From assembly GCF_016598485.1 (NCBI RefSeq), contig NZ_JAEMUW010000036.1:1-47264 (forward strand): a stretch of 47,264 nucleotides of DNA, in the 5' to 3' direction. The position numbers and the translations under genes were made by a program. This document shows positions 34,457 through 42,871 of this stretch, one piece after another. The notes beneath the pieces were generated by a model. That model had not been told where the DNA came from. It searched no databases and was given only the letters and a program-made list of their open reading frames with translations. This DNA comes from Micromonospora coerulea. GTDB lineage: Bacteria > Actinomycetota > Actinomycetes > Mycobacteriales > Micromonosporaceae. Numbering within the stretch: position 1 is the stretch's first letter; each line of letters begins with the position of its first letter.

Positions 34457-34936
34457 ATGCCACGGGAAAAGGGTCGCAAGGTGGTCGCCTCCAACAAGAA
34501 GGCGCGGCACGACTACGCCATCCTCGACACGTACGAGGCGGGCATGGCGCTGACCGGCACCGAGGTCAAGTCGCTGCGGGCGGGGCGGGCGTCGCTGGTC
34601 GACGCGTTCGCCCAGGAACGCAACGGCGAGCTCTACCTGCACGGCATGCACATCCCGGAGTACACCCAGGGCACCTGGACCAACCACGAGCCCCGGCGTA
34701 CCCGCAAGCTGCTGCTCAACCGGTTGGAGATCGACCGGCTGATCGGCAAGACCCGCGAGGGCGGCCTGACCATGGTGCCGTTGCAGGTCTACTTCTCCGA
34801 CGGCTGGGCGAAGGTGGAGATCGCCCTCGCCAAGGGTAAGAAGTCGTACGACAAGCGCCAGGACCTCGCCAAGCGGGACGCCGACCGGGAGATCGCCCGG
34901 GTGGCGGGCCGGCGTGGCAAGGGCATGGACGAGTAA
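34457..34936 (+). CDS. smpB: SmpB, tmRNA-binding protein
   Basis: Partner of tmRNA in trans-translation, the rescue of stalled ribosomes. The ATG at 34457 (MPREKGRKVVASNKKARHDY) gives 159 residues and lies 8 bp after AAGGAGG. A GTG at 34448 is in frame but overlaps that ribosome site and is not favoured. The OB-fold core shows the family motifs GMALTGTEVKSLRAG, RTRKLLLNRLEI and KKSYDKRQDLAKRD, and the basic C-terminal tail is present. The tmRNA gene itself follows about 105 bp downstream on the same strand. Confidence 0.97.
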   Translation: MPREKGRKVVASNKKARHDYAILDTYEAGMALTGTEVKSLRAGRASLVDAFAQERNGELYLHGMHIPEYTQGTWTNHEPRRTRKLLLNRLEIDRLIGKTREGGLTMVPLQVYFSDGWAKVEIALAKGKKSYDKRQDLAKRDADREIARVAGRRGKGMDE

Positions 34937-35003
34937 CTTGTCCGCTTCGTCCCGGTCGGCTCGCCGAGCCGGGGCTCGGGATGAAACCTGTTGCGGCAGG
35001 CGT

Positions 35004-35009
35004 TAGTCT
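35004..35009 (+). promoter_or_regulatory. Candidate -10 of the ssrA promoter
   Basis: TAGTCT lies 33 bp upstream of the mature tmRNA 5' end. The best -35 in range is weak (GGATGA). This would give a short 5' precursor that contains a small GC hairpin before the mature end. Confidence 0.35.
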
Positions 35010-35041
35010 TGTCAGTGCCGCCGCAAAGGGCGGCCCTTCGA

Positions 35042-35416
35042 GGGGGTGACTGGTTTCGACTTCGTACGTTGCGGCAGGGGAAGCGAGCCGAGGAAGCCGA
35101 CGTCGTCTCGAGAATCGTTCGTCGGAAACCAATAAGCGCCAAGAACAATCGCGCTGACTTCGCTCTCGCCGCCTGAGGCGAGTAGTGAGTCTGTCGGCCT
35201 GGGAGCGCCTTCGACCCAGTTAGCCGGCATCAGCTAGAAGGCTGGCCAACCGGACCCGGTCGCGGGGTCCGTGCGGCGAGATTAATCAGCGACTGGGCCC
35301 GTCACACCAACTCGCTCGCGTGATCGGTGGGGCCGAGTAGAGGCATAGCGAGCTGCGCTCGGAGAAGCCCTGACAAACCGGCGAAGGACCCGGGTTCGAT
35401 TCCCGGCACCTCCACC
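35042..35416 (+). ncRNA. ssrA: Transfer-messenger RNA
   Basis: tmRNA of about 375 nt. The 5' end GGGGGTGACTGGTTTCGAC pairs with CACCTCC at the 3' end to form the tRNA-like acceptor stem, and the T-arm GGACCCGGGTTCGATTCCC precedes it. The tag reading frame is GCC at 35138 through TGA at 35174-35176 and encodes AKNNRADFALAA, preceded in the product by the uncoded alanine. The genome encodes ACC then G at the end, so the terminal A of CCA must be added after transcription. smpB is immediately upstream, and a very strong terminator starts 2 bp after the RNA. Confidence 0.96.
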
Positions 35417-35417
35417 G

Positions 35418-35457
35418 AAAGGCCCTGAGAGTGTCACTGACACTCTCAGGGCCTTTT
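35418..35457. terminator. Strong terminator after ssrA
   Basis: An 18-bp perfect stem (left arm AAAGGCCCTGAGAGTGTC) with an ACT loop is followed by a four-T run. It starts 2 bp after the tmRNA 3' end. It is also placed to stop transcription from the convergent accessory operon. Confidence 0.93.
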
Positions 35458-35558
35458 CCTATGCGGGGACCCGACCCGCTGGCGCTCCCGAGCGACCCGC
35501 CCGCGCCCGGCTGCGCGACGCAGGGGTTGTGCGCTGGAACACGGGCCCGAGCGATGAA

Positions 35559-36755
35559 TCACTGGTCCTTCTGGTCCTTCATGCTCTTCCAGACGTCCTT
35601 GGCGTACGCCAAGGCAACCCACGGCGAGGTCAGAATGAGATTGCGGTTCTTGTAGGCCTCGGAGAACGCCTCCACGGCGGTCCCCTCGATGCCAATCGTC
35701 TCCAGAGTCTGCTGGACGATCTTCACCCGCACCTCATCCCGGGCCTCCTCCTCGACCTCGCTGATCCGTCCGTCCTGCTCGTCGCTGCTCTGGCCCTCGG
35801 TCGGTTCCGATTCGCCAGACTGTTGCTCCTGCTCCCCGGCCTGCTCCTGGCCGATCCGTTCCTGCTCGGACCGCTGCGAAACAGGCTCCTCAGCCTGTTC
35901 CTCAGCCTGCTGCCGTTCGGGCCCCTCGGCCGGTTCCTCGGCCCGTTGCCGTTCGGGCCCCGCCGCGTGTTCCTCGGCCTGCTGCGGTCCGGGCCGCTCC
36001 GCACCATTTGGATCTCTGTGCGTGCCGTCCAGGTCGGCAGCCCCCTCCTGCTCGCGATCCGTTCGCTCCGCGGACCCAGGTGACATTTCCGGCCGATCGG
36101 CGTCCGAGCGCTCGGTGTCCGGAAGGTCCGGACTCGTCGGCCCCACGTCTTCCCCAGCGCCGAGGGCGTCCTGGTCCTGCGAACCGGCCCTGTCGTGCGG
36201 GGCTGGATTCTCCGAGTCGGGCGCGGGGCCCGCGTCGGCACCGTGCGCGTAAGCGTCCCCCGGCTCCGGTTCCGGCCGGCTGGCCTCCGGGCTGCCGACG
36301 CCACCATCGGAGATCTCCGAGGTGGTCCCCTGCTCCCAGGGCCCGCCGTCGTATCGCGGGTCGTCCGGCTTCAGCTCCAGTTCCCGCCCGAAATCCTCGG
36401 GATCAGCGGCAGGGTCACCAGCTTCGGCGTCGGTGGCGTCCTCGTCCGGAGCCTCCTGCGGGCCGTCGACAGGTGAGTTTCGGCTCTCGGGACCGTCCGC
36501 CGCTGGATCCTCCGGACTTTTCGGCCGGTCGGCGCCCTCCCGGTCTTCGTCCGGGGCCTCCTGTGGCCCGTCCCCGCTGAGGGCTGCGCGGTCGCTGCTC
36601 CCGGTCGAGGCGTCCGCGTGCTCGCCGGACGTGGCGGTCCCGTCATCGCCCTCGTCCGGGGCCTCCTGTGGGCCGCTCGGCCGGTCAGCCCCCTCCTCGC
36701 CTCCGCTGTCAGCGGGCCGCGGTGCCTCCGCGGATTCGTTGCCGGTCTCGTTCAT
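35559..36755 (-). CDS. Acidic, repeat-containing, largely disordered protein
   Basis: A 398-residue protein with an extreme Glu/Asp/Pro/Gln composition over the first 320 residues and therefore probably disordered. The octapeptide GPQEAPDE occurs at residues 28, 63 and 98, an exact 35-residue period. A second repeat of about 13 residues (GPERQRAEEPAE, GPERQQAEEQAE) lies near 270-295. The last 70 residues look folded and helical (ISEVEEEARDEVRVKIVQQT, then NLILTSPWVALAYAKDVWKS). It starts at an ATG 24 bp after the HerA-like gene and ends facing ssrA. No family is recognised; it may be an adaptor or DNA-mimic-like partner of the two upstream proteins, which is speculation. Confidence 0.8.
   Translation of the reverse strand: MNETGNESAEAPRPADSGGEEGADRPSGPQEAPDEGDDGTATSGEHADASTGSSDRAALSGDGPQEAPDEDREGADRPKSPEDPAADGPESRNSPVDGPQEAPDEDATDAEAGDPAADPEDFGRELELKPDDPRYDGGPWEQGTTSEISDGGVGSPEASRPEPEPGDAYAHGADAGPAPDSENPAPHDRAGSQDQDALGAGEDVGPTSPDLPDTERSDADRPEMSPGSAERTDREQEGAADLDGTHRDPNGAERPGPQQAEEHAAGPERQRAEEPAEGPERQQAEEQAEEPVSQRSEQERIGQEQAGEQEQQSGESEPTEGQSSDEQDGRISEVEEEARDEVRVKIVQQTLETIGIEGTAVEAFSEAYKNRNLILTSPWVALAYAKDVWKSMKDQKDQ
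36442..36674 (-). repeat. Three 105-bp-period coding repeats
   Basis: Near-identical 22-bp cores start at plus-strand positions 36442, 36547 and 36652, exactly 105 bp apart, and each encodes GPQEAPDE in the acidic protein. The DNA between the cores has diverged more than the cores themselves. Confidence 0.85.
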
Positions 36756-36779
36756 GTGCCGTCTCCCCTCGCCCGTCCG

Positions 36780-39653
36780 TCACGCCCGGCGGTTCTCGCC
36801 GATCCGCAGCACGTACGGCGCCCAAGAGCCGAGGTTCAGGAACCTCGTCGCCGCCTTGAACCGCTCGACCGGATCGCCCTCGTTGCTGAGCCGACGTGCG
36901 GCGACCTCGAACAGCGGTGGCGTGATCGTGCCGAGCACGGTGGCGTCGTCGTTGCGCCAGTAGTCCGGGCGACTCTTGAGCGCGGCGAACTGCGCTGCCC
37001 TCGTCCGGCCGGGCAGGTCAAGACCCCGTGCGGCCCAGGACGCGGAGTCCGGATGGCACTGCTCGTCCGGTACGGTCACCTGTCTCAGCGCGACCTGGAC
37101 GTCACGCCACCGGTACGTGCCGGCCTGCCACCGGCGATCCCGGATGTCGCATTCCGGCCTACGGCCGGCGAGGGTGGCCCGGGCACTCGCCGCGAGGTGC
37201 CCGATGAAATCGGCGGCCGGGTTGTATTCGGTGATGCCCCGGAACCGGGCGTCAACAGCGACCTGGATCCGGTGGGCGACCGCGCATTCCAGCTCTCGGG
37301 GGGTGAATTGCTGGTGCAGCCCGGCGATCCACGTCGCATCCGGACTCGGGATCGGACGGCCCGCGATGTGCGCGACCGTGAGCAGCTCAATCCACAGCAC
37401 CAGGCGGGCGTCCTCGTCGGCGGCGTACACCGCGTCCGTGAGCTGCTGCAGGGTGCAGGGCTCGATCTGACACAGCGAACCGCAGACCGGGCTGCGCCGG
37501 GCCGTGATCGCCGGGGATGTCGAGACACCCGACGGGTCCTCGGCGGCCTCGCCCAGCGGGATGCCGATGCGGACCGGGCGGTCCATTCCGTCGGTGAACA
37601 CCGCGGCCCGGCCCGGCGGCAGGGTGACGACGTGCCGGGATTGTGCCTCGCTCAGGTTCATTGTGGCGCCGACGACTTCCCGGTCGTCCTGGGCGGGGAG
37701 CCGGTGCAGGATCTTGCAGGCGGTGTTCTTCACGACGTCCGGCACGATCTTGCCGGGGATCTGCTCGGCGACGATGATGCCCTCGCCGTACGCGCGGATC
37801 TCCGCGAGCAGTGAGGTGAACAGTTCCACGGCGTGTTCGGTCGCGCTGCCGGGCTCGGCGCGCTTGAGCAGGCGGTGGGCCTCTTCGAGCACGATCACGT
37901 GCCGCAGGCCGGACGCCCCCGCGCGGTGACGCACCCGGAGATGCTCGAACAACCTGATCAGTACGGCTCCGATGAAGAACGCCTTGTCGGCGTCGGATCC
38001 AATGTCCTCGATCTCCAGCACCGCGTTGCGGGCCAGCAGGTCGGCGATGTCCAGCGGGTGCCCGCCCTCGAAGAACCGGCCCGGGGTGCCCAGCCGGAGC
38101 GAGCCGATCCGGACGTCGACGAACCCGCGGATGTTGTCCGACACCTCCTTGCCGTACCCGATGCCCTTGACGACCTCGACAGCGGCGGCCTGGAGATCCC
38201 CGAGGCTCGGATACCTCGACGCGACCGCAGGCTTACGGACCTTGCCGGTCACCGTGTCCCAGCCGAGTTCGGTGTAGCACCGGCTCAGCGCCTGGGCCAG
38301 CACCTGCGGAAAGGGCTCCTCGGCGTCGAAGGCGGCCATGAAGAGCGCCCGGGTGAGGTCGAGGTGCGTCTGCAGGGGGAACCCCGGTTCGGGCTCCAGG
38401 GGGTTCAGCCCCGCCGGAAACACGTCGGGGTCACCCGGGCGGATGACGGTGACCTGCCCGGCGGGACCGAGCCTGCCCGCCATGGCGGCGTACTCGGCCT
38501 TGGCGGGTTCGATCACGAGCCACGGCACGCCGGCCCGGTGCAGGCCGGTCAGCAGGTGCCGCACGGTCTGTGACTTGCCCGACCCGGTCGCCCCGGCGAC
38601 GAAGGTGTGCCGGTTGAGGGTGCCCAGCGCGAGGCTGAACTCGCCGACCGGCTGATCGGCGTCATCCAGCACGACACCGAGCGGTACCTGCCCCTCGGTT
38701 TCCGGGGTCACGTCGAACAGCGGCGGCTCCACCAAACGGATCCCGGGCAGCTCGCGACGGGGCGGGCGGGCCACCGCCGCCACGAACTCGCCCGTCGCCG
38801 AGAACGGTGACTGGGGCGACCCCAACGTCCCGTCCAGCGGCTTGTTCCACACCTCGGCGAACCCCGCGCAGACCGACCCGGGCGTCAGCACGTAGGGCAA
38901 CGTGTCGAGCTCGCTTGCGCTGCAGAGCAGCGCTGCCGCTGCCCGCGTACTCGCCTCGTCCGGGCCGCCGACCAGCACGTGCACCGTCCACAGCCCGGCC
39001 GGCTGGGCACGGGACAACTCCCGGTACCGGCCCTCCGCACGCAGCAGCGCGATCCGGTCCGGCTCCGAGTTCTCCCGCTGCCGTAGCCTCGGGATGCTGG
39101 TTTCGAGGTTGAGCAGTTCCCGCTCGACGCTGCCGGTGTCCTGCGGTTCCGCGACGACGAGCCAGGCGAAGTCACCGAGCAGGTGAGCCACGTAGTCGTC
39201 GAACCCGCCGCGTGCCGGGCGCCCCCCGCCCTGATCGGACCCGGCCGACCACAACGGATCCGGGCGACCTGCGCACCTGGTCCACGACGGCAAGGAATCC
39301 CACTGCCGGGCGAGGTCTGCCACGTCCACCCCCACCCCGACGCTGCCGGGCGGGTAGAGGACCGGAATCCGCCCGGTGGGCGCCGCCGCCGCTGCCCTTG
39401 CCGGCGGAAAATGCGGACGTCCCCCGAGCAGTACCCGGATCCGACGCTGCCCGCCGACCCGGTCCCAAGCCACGGCGAACGCCGCATCCGAGCCCCCATG
39501 GCGCAGGTCGGCGTGGGCGGCGGTCAGGGCGGCGAACAGCTGGGCCGGCACCCGACCGCCGTCCTCGCTGGGTCGGTCGGCGCCGGACGCGAGGTCGTCC
39601 CCGCGGGGCGTGGTGACAACCTGGTAGAAGCTGAACCCGTCGAGTACCGACAC
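36780..39653 (-). CDS. HerA/VirB4-like P-loop ATPase
   Basis: A 957-residue protein. The first 300 residues are not recognisable. From about 325 a HerA-type RecA-like ATPase begins (VPLGVVLDDADQPVGEFSLALG). The Walker A is GATGSGKSQ at 354-362 and the Walker B is HVIVLEEAHRLL with Glu590-Glu591. Downstream motifs IIVAEQIPGKIVPDVVKNTAC and HRLPAQDDREVVGATMNLS are typical of hexameric HerA/FtsK pumps. The C-terminal 240 residues form a separate unrecognised domain. The catalytic residues look intact. It lies 9 bp after the membrane pseudo-ATPase gene and 24 bp before the acidic protein. A translocation or DNA-processing role is likely from the fold; the substrate is unknown. Confidence 0.85.
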   Translation of the reverse strand: MSVLDGFSFYQVVTTPRGDDLASGADRPSEDGGRVPAQLFAALTAAHADLRHGGSDAAFAVAWDRVGGQRRIRVLLGGRPHFPPARAAAAAPTGRIPVLYPPGSVGVGVDVADLARQWDSLPSWTRCAGRPDPLWSAGSDQGGGRPARGGFDDYVAHLLGDFAWLVVAEPQDTGSVERELLNLETSIPRLRQRENSEPDRIALLRAEGRYRELSRAQPAGLWTVHVLVGGPDEASTRAAAALLCSASELDTLPYVLTPGSVCAGFAEVWNKPLDGTLGSPQSPFSATGEFVAAVARPPRRELPGIRLVEPPLFDVTPETEGQVPLGVVLDDADQPVGEFSLALGTLNRHTFVAGATGSGKSQTVRHLLTGLHRAGVPWLVIEPAKAEYAAMAGRLGPAGQVTVIRPGDPDVFPAGLNPLEPEPGFPLQTHLDLTRALFMAAFDAEEPFPQVLAQALSRCYTELGWDTVTGKVRKPAVASRYPSLGDLQAAAVEVVKGIGYGKEVSDNIRGFVDVRIGSLRLGTPGRFFEGGHPLDIADLLARNAVLEIEDIGSDADKAFFIGAVLIRLFEHLRVRHRAGASGLRHVIVLEEAHRLLKRAEPGSATEHAVELFTSLLAEIRAYGEGIIVAEQIPGKIVPDVVKNTACKILHRLPAQDDREVVGATMNLSEAQSRHVVTLPPGRAAVFTDGMDRPVRIGIPLGEAAEDPSGVSTSPAITARRSPVCGSLCQIEPCTLQQLTDAVYAADEDARLVLWIELLTVAHIAGRPIPSPDATWIAGLHQQFTPRELECAVAHRIQVAVDARFRGITEYNPAADFIGHLAASARATLAGRRPECDIRDRRWQAGTYRWRDVQVALRQVTVPDEQCHPDSASWAARGLDLPGRTRAAQFAALKSRPDYWRNDDATVLGTITPPLFEVAARRLSNEGDPVERFKAATRFLNLGSWAPYVLRIGENRRA

Positions 39654-39662
39654 CGCGACGCC

Positions 39663-41555
39663 TCAGCTCGGCGTCGACTCGACGGCGACCCGGTCGAGCA
39701 GGACGATGCCCGGGTTGCAGTCACCCACGACCACCCGCCGTCCGGCCATGCCCGTTTCCACCAGCACGAAAGCCGTCGGTGCGAGACTCTGCAGCGTGGT
39801 CGGCTCGACCGTGTACTCGTACACGCGCGCCTGGGTGCTGCCGGTGGTGGTCGAGTCGGCCGCGGACTGGTTCACCGTCTCCGACCAGTTCTGCGACCTC
39901 TCCCGGGTCGTGCTCCGGGTGTAGCCGGACGTGGAGGAGGACGACGACCGGCCGTCGCCTCCGGAGGAGAAGCCGCTGCCCGTGCTGTAGCCACGGCTCG
40001 TCGATGTGCCGGACGACTCCCCGACCGACGACGCGCTCCCCGAGGTGAAGGTCCTGCCGACCTGCTCGGTCAGCTGGGAGAGCACGAACCGGTGGCCCCG
40101 CCCGATGAACTCCGCCGCGGTGGCGGCCTCGGCGCCGTTGCCCAGCCGCATCAGGATCGTGACGCTGTCCGAGCCGCCGAGCAGCTTCTGCAGGTCGTCC
40201 CGCAGGTGTTCGAGCAACAGGATCAGCCGCACCCCGACCCGACGGGCCTGCCGGGTCATCGTCTCGAGCGCATCCAGCCCGATCCGGTCGGCACCGGCAA
40301 CGACCAGGATCTCCCGACCGCCCGCGTGCCGGTAATGCAGCTCCCGGAGGGTCCGATAGAACACGATGTAGTCGAGGAATTGCTTGCGGCGCCGGACCTT
40401 GGACGTGGTGGCGACGACCGAGAGCCCGCGCTCCGGCCACACCGAGTCGAAGCCCCGTACGTCGACGCCTTCGCCCGCCGCTTCCTCTTCCTGCGCGATC
40501 AGGTTCAACGCGCCGTCGAGCGCCTGCAACTCGTTACGCGCCTGCTCGGTGCTCCCGGCGACGTCCACGTACGAGTTCAGCGCTCGAATCTCGTCCGGGG
40601 TGAGCACGGATGCCGACGTGACCTCATGCACCCGGCGCAGGACCTGCACACCGGCATGTAGCCGGGTGAACGTCACCGGCCCGGTCAGGCGCATGGCGAC
40701 CGCGGTGAGCAGGTCGGCGTGCAGCCCGCGCAGATCACCGCCGAGCGCGGGCCGCTGCAAGCTGTGGACCGCCTCGGCGGTCAGTTCGGCCAGCTCGGCG
40801 GCCTGGAGATCGCCGAGCAGACTCAGCACCGGCAGGTCCGGCGGAAGCTCGTGCACCGCGACCGGCTGTCCCTGCTCGGCAGCCAGCACGACGAGGTTGT
40901 CCGCCACGGCTTGTTCACTGAAGTCCAGGATGAGCATCGACGACCCGGCCGCCAGGGCGGCGGCACCGGTGGTCGCGAGCAGGCTCGCCCAGCCGTCCTC
41001 GGTGCCGCCGAAGACGTCGACCCGGCTCGCGTTCGGGTTCGCCCGCAGCGGGTGCCACAACATGGCCGAGTGGTACCGGCTGTACTCACTCCGGTTGTGC
41101 TCGGAAACCCGCTGCTCCCAGTCGGCACGCGCCTGTTCGTACCCCTCGGCCGCGGCGCGGCGCTGGGTGTCGTAGGTCCGCTTCATCACCCTGAACCGGC
41201 GCCGGACAAGGATGAACCGCGCCACCGACAGGACGACCCCGACGGCCAGGATCAGCGACGTGACCCACTTCGCCGTCAGCGGCAGCGGCCGCAGCGCTCC
41301 GCCGGCACACACCACCGCCCAGAAGGTGAGGAAGAGGAAGCCGAGCAGGCCCAGCCACGCGCGCTTGCTCTGCTTCTGCCGGAACGCGTAGTCGGGCGCC
41401 ACGTAGATCTGCTGGTGGATCGGGGGCCGGCCGGCCTCCGGGTGGACGGCCACCGGCGCGGGCGCGAAGTACGCCCAGCCCCACCGTTCGGCCGGCCGGA
41501 ACAGACGTTGGCGCAACTCGTCCGCCCTGGCCGTCTCAGAACTCAGCCCCCGCAT
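39663..41555 (-). CDS. Membrane-anchored degenerate VirD4/TraG-like ATPase
   Basis: A 630-residue protein. The start is the ATG at 41553-41555, 5 bp after GGAGGGG; the longer open frame upstream is not supported. Two membrane helices lie at about 66-87 and 96-115, followed by a charged, coiled-coil-prone stretch (119-155). The next region aligns by eye with conjugation coupling ATPases, but the P-loop reads GGTEDGWAS (183-191) instead of GGTGSGKTS. The Walker B segment reads EILVVAGADRIG (415-426) instead of the usual acidic VVDEAD form. Later motifs (RQARRVGVRLILLLEHLRDD, AAEFIGRGHRFVLSQLTEQVG) are retained. A Ser/Thr/Gly-rich tract covers about 504-550. Catalysis is therefore doubtful, and a structural role beside the intact HerA-like partner is inferred. 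Confidence 0.75.
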   Translation of the reverse strand: MRGLSSETARADELRQRLFRPAERWGWAYFAPAPVAVHPEAGRPPIHQQIYVAPDYAFRQKQSKRAWLGLLGFLFLTFWAVVCAGGALRPLPLTAKWVTSLILAVGVVLSVARFILVRRRFRVMKRTYDTQRRAAAEGYEQARADWEQRVSEHNRSEYSRYHSAMLWHPLRANPNASRVDVFGGTEDGWASLLATTGAAALAAGSSMLILDFSEQAVADNLVVLAAEQGQPVAVHELPPDLPVLSLLGDLQAAELAELTAEAVHSLQRPALGGDLRGLHADLLTAVAMRLTGPVTFTRLHAGVQVLRRVHEVTSASVLTPDEIRALNSYVDVAGSTEQARNELQALDGALNLIAQEEEAAGEGVDVRGFDSVWPERGLSVVATTSKVRRRKQFLDYIVFYRTLRELHYRHAGGREILVVAGADRIGLDALETMTRQARRVGVRLILLLEHLRDDLQKLLGGSDSVTILMRLGNGAEAATAAEFIGRGHRFVLSQLTEQVGRTFTSGSASSVGESSGTSTSRGYSTGSGFSSGGDGRSSSSSTSGYTRSTTRERSQNWSETVNQSAADSTTTGSTQARVYEYTVEPTTLQSLAPTAFVLVETGMAGRRVVVGDCNPGIVLLDRVAVESTPS

Positions 41556-41950
41556 GTCGCCCCTCCGGTCTGCCGCCCGTGCCCGGTCGCCGCCGATTGT
41601 GTCCGATGACGGCGGACGGCGGGGGGCGTCGGGTGAGCCGCTCTCACGATGAGTGGCCACCGGTTCCGCCGGCTGCACAGGACCGGCGGTTACCGGATAC
41701 GGACGTCGGCACCGTACACCGCTCGATACAGTGGATGGTCGCGGGTGGCGCCCGGAAGATTCGTGGGTCGGTCCTGCCGCCTCGCACCGGCTTGAGCGCA
41801 AGACGATGCCGCACTGCCGCCGGGCGGCCGGCGAGCAGTGCCCGGGTCTCGGGGCGGTGGTGCAGATGAGGTGATTCCCGGGCCTGGACAGGGCCGTCGA
41901 GCAGGTTCACCATCGCTGTACGGGATAGCGCAGCAGCGCGGGAGGTGCCC
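41556..41950. other. 395-bp divergent intergenic region
   Basis: This separates the accessory ATPase operon from the hemerythrin-like gene. The frames here are shadows without ribosome sites. An imperfect inverted repeat (CCGGTTCCGCCGG at 41660 and CCGGCGGTTACCGG at 41683) could be an operator for either side. No confident promoter hexamers were found. Confidence 0.5.
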
Positions 41951-42418
41951 ATGGTCACCCATCCGATCCAGCAGCCGTCCACCGTCGTCGCGGCGGCCCG
42001 TCCGCCCGCCCCGCGCCAGCATCGGCCCACCCTGCACGGCGACGTCCACGCCCTCGCCCGGGCCCTCGCCGGGTCCCGTGAGCCCCACTGGCGGGAGCGA
42101 CTGGTCGTTCGCCTCGGCCCGCTCGGGCGGGCCTTCGCCGACCACGTCCGGGTCACCGAGGGACCCGCCGGCCTCTACGCGGAGCTGCTGCACCAGGCGC
42201 CGCGGCTCGACCGCGGGGTGCGCCTGCTGGCCCGCGAGCACGCCGACATCGCCGCCGCGATCGTCGCCCTGCAGCACGTCGCCGAGGCACCCGGCGTACC
42301 GGTCGAGGAATTGTGCGGGCGGGCCGCGCAGCTGCTGCGGGCGCTGCACCGGCACCGGCAGCGCGGCGCCGACCTGCTCTGGGAGGCGTACCAGGCCGAC
42401 CTGGGCGGGGAGACCTAG
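41951..42418 (+). CDS. Small helical protein, possibly hemerythrin-like
   Basis: A 155-residue protein from the ATG at 41951, which follows GGAGG by 5 bp (MVTHPIQQPSTVVAAARPPA). After a Pro-rich N-terminus of about 30 residues, the rest appears all-helical. Regularly placed potential metal ligands are His65 with Glu70, Glu96-His97, His133/His135 and Glu145. The ending HRQRGADLLWEAYQADLGGE is a pattern I recall from conserved actinobacterial proteins. The spacing resembles a hemerythrin-like four-helix bundle, which could bind a di-iron centre for oxygen or redox sensing, but the match is by pattern only. It stands alone, downstream of the accessory operon promoter region. Confidence 0.6.
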   Translation: MVTHPIQQPSTVVAAARPPAPRQHRPTLHGDVHALARALAGSREPHWRERLVVRLGPLGRAFADHVRVTEGPAGLYAELLHQAPRLDRGVRLLAREHADIAAAIVALQHVAEAPGVPVEELCGRAAQLLRALHRHRQRGADLLWEAYQADLGGET

Positions 42419-42871
42419 CGCCGCTTTCTCCGGTCCGCCTGGCCGGTTCGCGGGGTCCGCCCGCAGGGGGTCCCTCGGTCCGCCCGCTCGACCTGGCCCG
42501 GACCCAGGCATGCCCGTGAGCGATATACCTGTGAGGCATAAATATGCCTGACAGGTATATCTGACCCGGGAGGTGCCGGTCCAGGTCGCGTCGCCCCCGC
42601 AGTAGATGAATCCTCCAGATGCCATCGGATCACCCGGCCGTCCACCCGCAACGGGGTGAGCCGGTCGGTCACCAGCAGTGACGGTGGGCCGGATCGGTTG
42701 CAGGCGACCGGCCGGACCCGAACGGGCGAGGCGGACCGGCTGGGTCGACGCGAGTGGGGCGCGTGTCTGGGATGGCTCCGGTCGGCCGTGGCGCGAGCGG
42801 CTGTCCCAGCTCGAACCCCGGCGTGGGGGCCGGTTCGGGAACCGGTGGCGCGGGCGGGGCGTCCAACGGGC
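42419..42871. other. 453-bp intergenic region containing an AT-rich palindrome
   Basis: Apart from the 40-bp palindrome at 42522-42561, no gene is supported here. Open frames on both strands give Arg/Pro/Gly-rich products. The region lies upstream of the lipoprotein gene on the plus strand, so its promoter is expected here. Confidence 0.6.
42522..42561. promoter_or_regulatory. 40-bp AT-rich palindrome, two tandem operator-like sites
   Basis: Arms of 19 bp with a single G-G mismatch flank a central AA. It can be read as two 17-bp sites, TATACCTGTGAGGCATA (42524-42540) and TATGCCTGACAGGTATA (42543-42559). They are mirror images of each other, and each is itself a near-palindrome of the form TATRCCTG-N-CAGGYATA. 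It is strikingly AT-rich for this genome. A CAGGCATG sequence just upstream (near 42515) may be a further half site. A dimeric repressor or activator site, or a hairpin in RNA, would both fit. Confidence 0.6.

Noticed and set aside
42560..42580. A possible attachment-site copy of the tmRNA 3' end (11-bp match to CCGGCACCTCC) flanking the accessory operon
   Set aside because: The match is short and in inverted orientation relative to ssrA, whereas att sites of an integrated element should be direct repeats. No integrase gene is present in the window.
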